NCBI GenBank assembly: GCA_030141605.1
Contig: JAQGDQ010000120.1
Coordinates: 522,630-586,629, forward strand
Source of the DNA: Tubiluchus corallicola
Taxonomy: Eukaryota; Priapulida; Priapulimorpha; Priapulimorphida; Tubiluchidae
Direction: 5' to 3'
DNA: 64,000 bases
The notes beneath the pieces were generated by a model, which was given only the letters and a program-made list of their open reading frames with translations, did no database searches and was not told the origin of the DNA. The position numbers and the translations under genes were made by a program. The first letter of the stretch is position 1. Each line of letters begins with the position of its first letter. Positions 28,487 through 42,000 of this stretch are shown in pieces.

Positions 28487-31400
28487 TTATTTAGGGCACA
28501 AAGGAAGATTATGTGAAGAAGTCACAATGACTTCTTGCAATACAGAGGAATTTGAGTTGTCTTCAAGTTCTGTGTTCACCTGAGCTTCCAGACTAGCAGT
28601 AATGACATCTAGAAACACGTCATACTGTTGGTCCAAACCAACGTATGAATCACTCATGATAAACAATGTGTATATTGCTCGCCGCGGTGTCTCTGGTGTA
28701 AAGAAAACTAGCGGAACAGTAGTCCTATTTCGCAAAACCCCAATCCGTTTTAAAGCCAATAATTCTTTGGAATCCACATCGCCCAATATAAGAAACCAGC
28801 CTTCATCTTTAGGTTTGGGAAACAATGGTGCATGAGCCTTTGCATCCGTTTTCTAAAAAAAGACAGCATAATGCATCTCTGCAACAGTACAGTTTATTAT
28901 CAGTGGTGAAAGTGAAACTGAAGCCTAACTAGTGAAAGATGCTTGACATATATAGACGCTAGAAATTTACTTCTAATATCTGTTAACAAAAGCATTAAAA
29001 TATCACTACTGAACCTTAGGTCGGCTAATTTTTGTCATTCAACAATAATCATAAATGTTTCAGTTAGCTTTTGTCTACCACTTCACTGATTTTTAAGAGA
29101 GCTACAGAGCACACAAACAGATACTTAATAAAGTATTTCTCGTGTGAGTGTCACTGATGCAACATCCAAATCTGCAAGAGAACAACAATAACAAAAAAAG
29201 TGAATCACATACAATGAAATGAAGTCAGTTAAAACATACTTTATTCAGTCTTGTTAATGTAACACTAAGTGTGTATTCTTGGTCAGCATGTACGGGCAAC
29301 CAATGCTGATTAACATGTGACCGGCTAGGTTCTTTGGGAACAGAAACCTCGTCCTGTTGCTGACTATTTTGCCACCAGCCTCTGATGTTCATGTTGACGT
29401 CGAGAACGGGAAAATGCTGCAGAACTTGGTATATCTAAAAACAGTCGCCATTACCACATTAACATCACAAGACTTTCCAAACAATTATTGATTCGAAAAC
29501 TGTTTCAGAGAAACATGTTGAAACGAAATGCACACAAGAGTTTCAATTAGGCTAATCTCAGTTCAGCTTACCAGTTAAACTTTTAGCGGCATTCACAAGT
29601 GGCTAAGGGATACTTTTCAACACATTTCTAAATACACTGTTTAGTTTAAATAGCTTCAAGGTATTAGGAACTACTAAATTTTTACTCTTTACAAGTATTT
29701 CTAATACTAGTCTTACATCGCCGGTTACATCTTACGACAGGTTTTACTACAATAGTAGCCTGTATAACTTAAGTCGGTCACTTAAGAAACAAGATGTCAT
29801 GTTAATGCAACTCGTGTGTCACTTAAACCATTTACTCATGTACATTTGTAAATTTAGCTTTTGTATGACAATCAATTGAAACTAAAAACTGGCACAGTTT
29901 GGTAACATAACCCATATATTCTGGCCACAGATAGCAATGGCTAAAATGAGTACCTGATCAATCTGATTTGGGTCCATATCATCTTTCAGCATGTTGAAAA
30001 GTACATTATGTTTTCCACACACTGTGGACATTACTTCAGGCAAAGCTTCTAGTTTTGCATTTTTCAGCCTGAAAAAAGAAAATTTGACTTGCAGTTAAAA
30101 GGACTGTGTTGTGTGTTTTGTAGCCTGAATTGCATTAGGCATGAGTTACTTTACACAATAATTCAGTGGAAAATGCAGTTTGAAACTAAATAAATATAAA
30201 TAAACCATATTGAACTTAATGAAATAATTACATAAATTAAAAGGTCAATAAGTTGAAACATTTTTCATTTCCTTTGGCTAATGCACTTTTAAGACTGTTT
30301 TAGCAAGCAACTGATAGCTACTTATGCCTATGTTATATTATTGGTCAGTTAGACAAAGACGGAAAGAGGAGTTACTTTTATACAGTCGAAAGGCAAAACT
30401 GATACCTTGTGCAGATCACCTTTAAGGTCAAACTGGGAAAGAACATGCTTAATTTTTCACTTTGTGAGAAAAACATATAATCACTTAAGTATTTCAAAAA
30501 ATGAAATATTATCATAATACTTCAGAAAGTTTAGTAAAAATGAAATTGGCAGAAATACTACAAAACTATAATCCCAGAAAAGTGCTTGGCTATAACGTAA
30601 TAAGCAAGCAGAGTTTGCAGCTTTTAACTTCATTTTGTGACCATAGCTTTATGACACAAAAAAACACAGAAAGTGTGTTTAAAAACCACAATGTACACAG
30701 AATATACATAATTTAACAACTAAATGAGATACATACCGAAAGCAATTTAAGTGATACTGTTCAACATGTGGTAAAGTTAACAAAGGATTGCTAGTAATCC
30801 AACATCCTTGCACCACCATCTGCACCATGTGCACCACATTTAGCCCAGCAACCAACCATCCACTATCAGCAGATACATCTAAAAGAGCCTGCAAAATTTT
30901 AAAATGCTACATGTAGGACAAGCATATAATTCACAGAAAAAGACCAATGAAAATCACAGGCAAAAAGTAAACAAAAGTTAATACAAAACCGATAATCTAT
31001 GTTTAAATGTATCTGTAAAATGTACACTCACTTTTATGCTGACAAATAACATAACAGTACGAGTATCATTATTTAATACTGAAAAACCAAATTTTAACAA
31101 TGCAATGGTTGCCTGGCAAAAAGTTCAAGTAGGTGCTCTCATACAAAAAGCTTCATTTCACACACACAAATAAGACATTATACAATAAAAATTCACAAAC
31201 CTAACGCATATGGGAACATGTCCCCATAAATACAGGGCTCGGATTCAAGCAGAGTAAGCCTAATTTATAATAACCAAAAAATATCACAGCACAGGATAGG
31301 TAATTTATGTTTAATTTTGGCAAAACTAAATGTAATTACTTAAGAACTTTTTAACTTCACACATTCACACTTTCATTTAAAAATATGAATTGATTGGTAT

Positions 31401-33080
31401 ATACATATAAATCTGCAGAGTCAATTATTTTCAACGTCACTTAAATTTTCTTAAAACATTAAGCTGATCCAGCTAAAATAGTTTAAATAAATTTTTCCAC
31501 ATATGAAAAATAGAGATGAAAGTAACTTATTTGAAAATGAATTTCTTTTTTGAATTATAAACTGAAACAAACAAAGATGTTAAATTTGACATTTAGGACA
31601 ATGCTAGTCGAAAAATGTTGTTACAAAAATAAAATTATAGCCTTCATGAATCAGAAATTATAAACATCAAAAAATATTTTCTACAAAATATCATATCTCA
31701 AAAAAATGTGCTGTTTAGAAGAAAGTTCTTATATCATACCTGGAGAATACGAATTGCTTGATCTAAGACAGACTTGAGATCAGTGTGATAATCGGCACTT
31801 GGTAATCGCTGTCTGGAAAAATGAGCTTGAAGTAAAAGATTGGTTTTCGTATGCGAACTGTCAAATGAATATGCATTAACCTCAATAGGCAATGTCTTAG
31901 CTAAATCGGCATTGGTTGTATCTTCATTATGGCGGACAGGTAGCTCAGCAAACTCTTGCGCATCTGACAGCATCTCTAGAATGGACGGCAATGTGGCTTC
32001 CGCAGAAAGAGATTCCTTGAACATCCTGACCGTGCTATGGCTAAGATAGTAGTAGGATGCTATTCGGCCCAAAGTCTGTGTAGTGATGGTCCTCTGGTCA
32101 TCAGCAACTTCTATGCAGTATGAGTACTGTAAATTTACAATGGCTCGCTCTACCAGGGATGACAGGAATCGATTGACAGAATCATGGCTTGTATCTTCCA
32201 GATTATAATAGCTGCAGAACAGTAAAAAAATATTGTAACCACTAACTTCAAATAAGCTTTTCAACTGATAGTAAAAAAGTTCTTTTAACCCTTTTCAACT
32301 TTCCTTATTATTATTGGCAAAACAGTCTTCAAACCACTGCACAGCCACTACTAGTGGCTACGTAATTTTTTAACCAGTATTACAAAATCATATCCGCTGT
32401 ACATCTGGTGGTTACTAACTTGCCATTAAGCAAACATATTTTCACTGTAGGCTTGTAGCATTTATTGGCAAATGCGTTTCAACAAAAAGTAAAAAAATAA
32501 AAAAAAACATGCAGGGTAACTATTAAAATAAGCACCACAAAAGTAACCTAGTTATGCATACCTTTTATTTCTGAATCAAACTTCCAAAACTTCCTTTTTT
32601 TATTAAAAGAACTTTGTTATTGTTAACATACTTCATAGGCTTTCTGGGCTTAAGATGGCCTTCTGCACTGTACTTATTCAACCAAGGTGCAACAGCTGCC
32701 TATTTATAATGCCAAGTTTAAACAGCTGTTAGTGCCAATTGCTTTTTACAATGACACCTTATTGAGAAAAGTTGAGTTTATTTTCCTTATATCAATTTCA
32801 ATAATATGGTATGCAAACATACATATTATAATACAATTGATCTCCTCTTTTCAATGTTTTCCAGTGATTTCAAGAAAATAACAATAATATATAATATTTG
32901 TTGTCCACACATGATCCAGCAACAATCTATTTATAACATAATCAAACAAGTTACCTCGGATTAACTAGAAGACGGCGAAAGAAATACGTCCATGTGAGGT
33001 AATCCAATGCATCTTGTTTTGAAGATATTGTTCCAGCAACAATTTCAGCATTAAGATGATCAGCCAAGACATCAAGCAAA
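28487..33080 (-). CDS. ASCC3: ASCC3 exons 18-23: C-terminal winged helix and second Sec63 unit
   Basis: Residues from about 1720 to 2194. Exon 18 has [14 protein letters not shown] and [10 protein letters not shown]. Exon 19 has [23 protein letters not shown] and [13 protein letters not shown]. Exon 20 has the [18 protein letters not shown] helix. Exon 23 has [20 protein letters not shown] and the YVGLDQQYD strand typical of the last Ig-like domain. The stop codon is TAA at 28489-28487. Confidence 0.94.
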
Positions 33081-36000
33081 CTACAAAAAATATATAAGTT
33101 TACAGTGTCATTGTATGCAAAAATGAAATGCGACTTAAACAATCTTGTTACAAACACCTCCCCATAAAGTGACATTTTAAAATGAGTGGTTGATCAGCAC
33201 TTCTGGCAGAGCTTCAATAACTAAGTTGGAATTGTTGGCACAACAGTATAATTCCAAAGTTTAAATATGATTGTTACTTCAGTGGAATGTGTGAAATCGT
33301 CAAACCATAAAGGGATTAGTCACAGTTGCAAGAATGACATAACTGTTGAATAATTTCAGCCATATTATACAAAAACTGAAACGTACAAATTCAATTATAC
33401 CAAGTAAAACAATCACACAGGGAAATTACACTGTCAAGCAAGTAGACTGAATGCTAAACTGAGCTGTATGAGATTATTCCACAAAGCAGCCATCCAAAGC
33501 AAGAACACAAATGAGAACTATGGATAACAGGACCCCCGCTGGTTTTTCTCTTACAACAAACTCAGCATTAGGCACTCTAAGCAAGTATTTTTCTAGGTTT
33601 AATGGGATATAAACGGTTACCATTATGTGCTAAGATTGAGCTTGTTGTGCTGGGAATTGTTGAGCTTAATCATTAAGCGGAGTTCTATGTATCTTAGTAA
33701 TTCCAGCAAATGCACGTAAATAGAAAAACAGGAGCAATTCTATGTAACAAAAAAAATCAATAATTTCTCTGCAAAAATCAGCAACACTACTTAAAAGTTA
33801 ACTGTATTATAAATGCCTTCCATTTTTAAGTGGATAAGTTATATAATTAAATAAATTTAACAACAAACCTTGATTCAACTGGAAATGGTTCATATAAGAA
33901 TTTTTTATAGAAGTGTTTCTTAATATCATGTACTAATATCACAGCTATTCCCTGCTGATCGTACTGTGGACGTCCAGCTCTTCCCATCATTTGTAGCACG
34001 TCAGTAATGGGAAAGTCTACATATCTCCGTGTTTTCCCATCAAAATACTCCGTCCCCTTTACTACGACTAGGTGAGCAGGAAAGTTGACACCCCATGCAA
34101 GTGTACTGGTGGCCACAAGGACCTGTATTTTCTGATTGACAAACAACTCTTCCACAGTTTTTCTGTCACGTTCATGAAGACCGGCATGATGGATTCCGAT
34201 TCCAAATGCTAGCATTAATTTCAGGTTGTTGTCGCGGATGCCGTGTGTCACCTGTTCCATCTAGACATGGACGATAATGTTATATACATGCACACAGCAC
34301 ACAGAAAAATAAAAAATGGCATGACAATGAACAAAGCTGTTGAATATAATGGCTTCAGTAAGCACATTAAGAAAAAATATTTAACAAGATCCAATGAAAT
34401 GTTAAAATGTCAAAAATAATTTACGAGTATAATAATTTGAAAAATTACATATGTGGTGTACCTCTTGGTCTGGCATGTGCAACCACTGTTTTGGATCTGC
34501 CTCGCTTGCAAGATATGCAATCATTTCCAGGGCAGTCACACGAGTCTGCCGCCTAGACGACACAAAGATAAGTGTTGGCTTCTCTGGAGAGTGAGTCTTG
34601 ATAGCCTGATAGGTAGGCTTGTTCATCACAGCCATTCGAGGGCAGTAGTGTTTGCCTGGAAAGCCAGCAATGTGAACTTCTAAGGGCACTGGTCTTACTG
34701 ATGGTCTAAAGTTGTATAATCCCATCTGAAAAAAATGGTGGCACAAATAATGGTTCAATAACTCAAGTGTATAAAAATAAAAAACACTCTAGAGACCGAA
34801 AAGCAATCATTAACCGTTGCAAATTTAAGAAAACTATAAATTTGTCGAAATTTACTTCCTTGAATTTGCTTGTGTATGTTTAACTGCCTTACCTGTTGGA
34901 TGCCAAGCCAATCAGCAAGATCTCGGGCATTAGCCAATGCAGTAGACAGCCCAACAATGCGTACTTTTTGTCCCGTGTGAGAGGAAATAAAATTAGTCCT
35001 AGAGACAATGACCTCTAATATAGGACCTCTATCAGCACCAAGTAAATGAATCTCATCTATTACTAACAAAAGGACTGACTTTACATAGTTACGGGTCTGC
35101 CAGCTGCGACTAATGCCATCCCACTTCTCCGGGGTTGTCACAATAACATCTGCGGAAGCGATGGCGTGGGAATCGGGTGTCACATCTCCCGTTAATTCCA
35201 CAACTTTCTTGTACAGGGTACGCTCAAATCGGATTTTCCAGTCATCGATGCGCTCCCGGACAATAGCTTTCAAGGGAGCAATGTACACAGCTTTAGCCTT
35301 CGGGTAATTGCGAAAAACGCGAAAGATGGCGAGCTCAGCACCAACTGTTTTACCAGATCCTGTTGGCGCTCCAACCAACACATTGTTGTCAGTATGATAC
35401 AGGCAATGGAATATCTAAAAAAACAAAGAATATAGCTCAGTTATAATGTCTTCTCGAGTACCATTTTTATATAAATGTGAAAAGTAAACAGTCTAAATGA
35501 AGAAGCATACAAGCAAATAAACATGCAAACAGGCCAGTAAATGAACAAACAAGCCCAACAACAAACAAATGAAACAAACAAACATCAGCCATCATGTATT
35601 TTTATCCCTAAACATTTAGCCTAATGCCACACATCTTTAGCTCAGTCATTTAACACTTAACTAATAAAACACCATAACACTTAGACATTTCATTCACTCA
35701 GTAAAGTTTCCATACCAAAAAATAACGATAATTCACAAAGCAACACTAGTACTGTTAGACAATGACCTCAAATTAATGGAAAGAATAAGACTGACGACAT
35801 TTCGAAAATGTAAAAGTTTACCAATAATACCAGGCAAGTTTCACTTACTACAATTATGCAAGTGAATAATTCATATTACCAAACAAATGCACACTTGGCA
35901 ATAATTTTTCTTTTTCTTTTTTGTCTGTGCACACACCTACATTACCTGAGTTTGGATAGGATTGAAATGAGAATACTTGTACAAAACTTCTAGCAAGGGA

Positions 36001-39000
36001 TCATTCAGTGCAGAAACCGGCAAAGGTGTCAAATCCAGCAATTCTAAAAACAGTTTAACTAGATGTTGGTGCTTGGAGCAAAAACTGCATCAACAATCTA
36101 CAGATTAATTTTTTAACTGCATACATTACTTCTTCAAAAGATTTACAGTAAGGATTTAAGCAGACATATTCAATCATCTTATCCAGAGGGTTGTCTTAGC
36201 TGGCTGTGACATCTTGAATCACTCCTCATAATAGTCATTAATGGCCCAGCAACAACGAAATGGGCATGCTGCCCTAGGTCAGAACTTAGGCAAATTTTTT
36301 TAGCAATTCATAGGTAAATACCTTCAAAAGTGTTGGCATTCTATGCCAAACACGAATAATTTTATAGTTTATATATAATCATTATTCATTCTGCTTGACA
36401 TCCTTTAGGTGCTGTATCCAGTTACTATAAATGTTGCAACAATTTTGCCATTCAATGTTCGTTTACCTGTATGTGGAGGATGGCGCTCAGGAAGAATCAG
36501 GTGCTGGAAAGAAATCGGCTCAACAGACTCCGAACCTAGCCATCTGTCACTAATTGCACGAATGTAGTACTGAGATGGCAGTGGTTCAAAAATTGGAATA
36601 GTAAACGTTAGAAACTGTGGTTCCTGCTTCACAACCTAAATATATAAAACCCATAGAAATGATCAAGTAAATCAGCTTTGGTAATAAAAAGTTGCATTGT
36701 CAAGCCATGTGTCCAGTCATCTAATTTCAAGCTACTAGTTTTGTTGTGAATTTTAAGAAAAACACAAACACAGAGTAGTAGGTTATTTTGGATCAGAAAC
36801 AGTTGGTAAAAGAAGCACAATAAGCACATGCTAGGAAGTCAGTACTATAAGAGCAAAATTATAATGCTGCCCAACAAAAGCGATGAGCTTTTCCTCTGGC
36901 ACCATTATATACATGCTTTTTTGCTCTTAACAAGTGCCAGCAATTTATGATAATCTACCATGTTAATAGACCTTCCACACACTGTATCACTTTATTTTAA
37001 CACAATTTTCTTCCATTTTTCCTTTAAATTTGACAAGCAGACTTTGCAGTTTGCAGTGCCAGTTACTTCAAATAAGTTCATTGTTCATTAGCTACAGCTA
37101 TATAAGTACTGTTTTTAGGTGATTGTCTATTTAACGAAATTCAGATCAGTGCCAGCAAACCACTTTCAGTATCCAGTTTAAGTAACCTGGAAACTCTACC
37201 TGACAGGGGTTGTAAAAGAAAAGAAGCAGTTACACCGTGCTCAGGCATGATAATTACAACATTTATTTATCGGATAGCACACCTACTAGCATGCTTATAA
37301 AATACCACTGATCAAATGCATATCGTACGATTTTCATTAGCTGTTATGAAACACATGCATACAAACTAAAGTGAAATGGTTAATATCAGAATCAATGATA
37401 TGAACTAATATCGAGCAAATTTTTGCTAATTGGTAAAGTTTCTTTAAGGAAATTCTGTTAATGACATTATCGACAATATTTTGTGTTGATAAAAAGATAG
37501 CAACCTGCTTCTTTGGCAATAAGAAATATTCGGAATGATAAATGTGATTGTTATCAGGATCTTCGACCCAGATCCAGAAAGGTTCAGAGGTGTTGCCATG
37601 AATTCGATCATTCCATCTAGACAGAAATATAAACAAATATGCATTAAACTTATTAACATCTAGACTATCTTAGTTATTTAGTAATATGCCAGGATCAGCA
37701 TATAAGCGATACATTCCTAATATGTAGGTCTGATTCTACATAATATTATACATAATATACGGATAGTGTCTATATAATCTGAGTAGATAACAACTATTTT
37801 TCTGCAGTTTTATAAGTATTTGTAAAAGCTATTGGTTCTAGCTGTTATGAGGAACCTACAGTATAGCAAAGACTTTTAGGTAATGATTGTGTTATAAGCT
37901 TGTAGGCTAATGGTAAAAACTGTACAAAAAAATTCGAAAGCTGCAAACTTATTCTCACAAATGTCTTGTAAAGACAAAAAGTAATCAAAGTAATCAAACA
38001 CAAGCTGAAGAAAAAAGAAAATTTTCCAGTGTATTATTTAAAATTTATATTTATTTGCATTTGCTAGATTGCATTTGCAGTCAGATCTCAATGCATTTGC
38101 ACACGTCTTCCAGTAAAAAATTGCCTTTGTAAATTTGGTCACATGATCTTCAAAACAAGAGCCAGGGAATGCCCAACATATTAGTAATAGTTGATAATTT
38201 GAAGATTTTCATAATTTGATCTGCACTACTCATTATTAAGTGCATCTAGAAACAGATGCTTAAGGGATGCTTCTTCATCAAATCAACACATTAATAAAAA
38301 ATTCAGATATACAACATCAAAAATACAATTTAGTGTGAGTTTCAGAAATCTGGCATTGAAAAATTGTCACTTCTTATTATGTATTTATGTTAATTCAGAA
38401 AGTTCATAATAGATAAAGTCCTTCTTTAAATAATTTGTACCTAAAATTAGCAGAAACAGCTAGTTGAACACGAAGGACAGTCCTTGTGATGGGTTGAATA
38501 GATGCAGTTAATTCCAGCTGTGGTAGATAATAAGCAAACTTTTTCACTTCAGTTCCCATTCTTACATGATGGATCATGTGACCTAATAAAAATAATACTT
38601 ATTACACAGTAATTACAAAATAAATGTATTCTATATCTCATAAAAGCTGTTTATGCAGTTAGTCAATTTCATCTAAGTAACACAAAAACCTCAAATTAAC
38701 AAAAAATAAACAGGATTATAGACAACATTGTTCCAATAATTCTAGCCTAGCATCTACATTTGAATCACTTGGTAATTCAGTCATAAGTAGCCTTGATGAT
38801 AACCGTACTTCCACACCTAGAAATCTGCAAACAAGTACTGGAGCACCATAAAATACAGATAACAATATTATAATGTAGTAACAATATAAATTAGTTCAGC
38901 TAGTTAATTATTTATTCTAGCTACTTGTTTGTAAGAGTTTGCAACTGAGAAACTGAATTAATAAGCAAAAATATTTGATAATTTAACTGTTTCAAACAGC

Positions 39001-42000
39001 AGCCATAAATGTTAGATTCTTTACTACACCAAAGCTAACTAACCAATTTCTTTTGAATCCATCTCTCTTAGTTTATCGATCGTCAGTCGCCGATTTTCGA
39101 CTTTGCTAAGAATTTCCTTGGACAGTTGATCAAACTGCCTTAGTGGATTTTCAAAAGACCACAATTTTCTGTCCATGACCTAAATTGTAAAAAGTGAGTT
39201 TAACCCAAGTCAAGAAAAAAAGCCATGCCGAAATAAAAGTTAGAAAGCCACTACATGATTACAATGGCATATGAGATTCATTTTGTTGTTTTAAACTAGT
39301 CTAGTGGACGTATAATACAAGCAAATTTAGTATTAAATTTTTATGCACAACAAATATCAGAGAACTGGAACTGTGCATCAGTAAATAGACTCAAGTTTTG
39401 CAAATAATCAATAAAATTTATTACGTTCAACATTGTTACCATTCACTTTGACACTTGATGAAAATTTTGTTTAGGTAGCAGACCCCACACATAAGAAAGC
39501 GACATAAATTAATATTTTTCAAAGTGTGTGCCATCATCGTACATTGTACAACTAACCAGCCTACACAAAACCAGCAAAAATAGTACCATTCTCAAGAACT
39601 TTATAATTTAAAATAAGGAGTTTACTTTATTTTAAAAAATTCATTAAACGAAAATCAAGAAACACTAACATTCGGTATGATTAGGCTCTAGCGACACTGT
39701 TAAGTAATGTAAGCTCTAACGACACTGTTAATTAATAGAAGTTATAATACAGTTGCATAAGGCACAGTAACATGTATGGTTATAAAAAGACCAACTTGGC
39801 CAGAATTAAGCTTCACCTGCAAATCTAGGCACTCAAAATTAAAACAGTAGGTGGAATAGATGAGTGGCCACTTGCACATTTAGCAACAAAGGTTAGGCAA
39901 TGCTGGGCTGGCTTAGTAAACATGTGTGACTGTCAGAAAAATCATTTTAGCAGTTTCCATACAACAGCTGAATACTTATCTTGCTGGTGGAGGACGTATA
40001 TATTCAAGCATGATAAAGACACTGCTGTTGGTTTAGTAGCTCACTTTAGAATATTGTCATTAATGACATTCAGTATTGTCAGTGAGATTTAGAATTTCAC
40101 CTTGGAAGATTATTCTTGTTGAAGAGATAGGTTTGAGCCCAGCAATAACCATCAATATAATAAGGTGAGTGTGCTGTCTGGTGCTAGGCACTGGATTACA
40201 GCATGCCAAACTGTATAAAAAATCAGGTTAGCATTACAATTCAAACGTATTTTTACCTTGCTAAAAGTCAGTAGGCGTCCTGCCATAACTGGCCATCCTT
40301 TCGTCAAGCAAAACTCAAATACTGCTCTTATAATTCGAGATCCATTCTGTAATACAAATCAACAAATAAAATATTGTTGCTTTGCTGTCACTTAGACTGG
40401 ACTGTTGATTTGTTAATAATACACAAAGCAAAGAAAAAATGAAATCTCTAAAACCTAAATAAACTAATCATTAAAGAACAAGACATTTCACGGTTAACAA
40501 TATTTTTTCTTATTGCATAACTAACAATTAACCTGTCATCATGACTGCAGGACACCAAAAGGCCTACATGTATAATAGACAAAATTTAAAATAATAGTTC
40601 TTACTGCCAAATGTAGTTGTCGAATATCCTAAGCATCCACTGTCTATCACCTTGTTTAATAAATTACCCCTAACTGCCCAGCATGCAGAGAAGTGCAACA
40701 CAAAGGGATGTGAATCGTACTGGAACAAAATGTTACAGGTTTTCCTATCCATTTTGCTTACATGCAACTAAGACCTACCTGTGCAACATACGAGGCATCG
40801 GATGTAAGTGAGAAGCTCTCAACACGAGCTCGAGAAACGTGTGTCTGAAGCAGAATGTTAACTTTCCCGTGCGCATTTTCAGATCCACCCATAACAGGTA
40901 GCAAGCACGCTTCCACTTGCAACCTATCCAACTCCTCAAGCTCGTCATCTCTTACTTTTATCTGTTCAAACTCCTGAGCTTTAGAAATCATGGCCAGTAC
41001 ATCAGCTTCAGTCATCGCTTGCCTTAGACCTTCGTTTATCACTTCCACTGTGGCATACTTGATGTAGAAGTGGCTGGCAATTCGACCCAAATCCGTTGAG
41101 TGCAAGTAGCCCGTCGACTCCTCAAATCGGATCATATGGGCAAGATCTAGCTGGCGAGCAGCTGACATAACCAATGCCATTCTGTGCTCAGTTAACTGTG
41201 GGTCATTCTGAAGGGCATGATATGTTATTCCATATACCAGCCAATTTTTTCTCATTCTCACATACAAATATGTATAACTTAGCCACTCAACAGCCTCTTG
41301 CAGATTACTAACTGTACCAAGTGCAATCTCTGCATTCAAATTGTCTGTCAGACTAGATATGAACTGACTCTCAATAGGATTTTGACGAGTCAGCAGCGAT
41401 AAATAGTGAGAAAGTTTCTCATGTGTAGATATGATTGTGCCATGTCCATATTTATCAAACTGTGGCCGGCCAGCTCGGCCAAAGACCTGCATCACATCCA
41501 GCACACCAATATCAATGAAAGTCCCGTGCTTAGCATCATAAATCTGGGTACCCTAAAAGTATAAAGTAAAACCAAAAACATTATAACAAATCTGATAATA
41601 AAAAGGTCAGAACATACTAGCAATTGGATTGTTTGTTTTAACTAAAAAAATTGTTTAAAAAGAATTTGTATCTTGAATTTTGCTGAACGATGTAGTCACA
41701 TCTGCACACATTTTCATGTTAATTTAAAAATGTAGCCATGCTCTCATCCATGTTCCCTTTGGTGTCTAGATGTGTTGTAAAAATGACATTTAGTTATTTT
41801 TAAAAGAAATCTTTTAAAAATAAAAACTTATTGAAAATATAGGCCTACTTGCAACTCAGACACCAATTGTATACTTAGAAATATTTTTTTGCTGTTATAA
41901 ATATCTGGATTGAAAACAGGATCACTGAACACCTTTGTGACATGCAAATCAAAGAGATAATTATACCTTTATAATTACAGCATGAGCTGGCAGATTAATG

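Noticed and set aside
40080-40150. tRNA-like B box (GGTTTGAGCCC) near 40130
   Set aside because: No matching A box or foldable arms around it.
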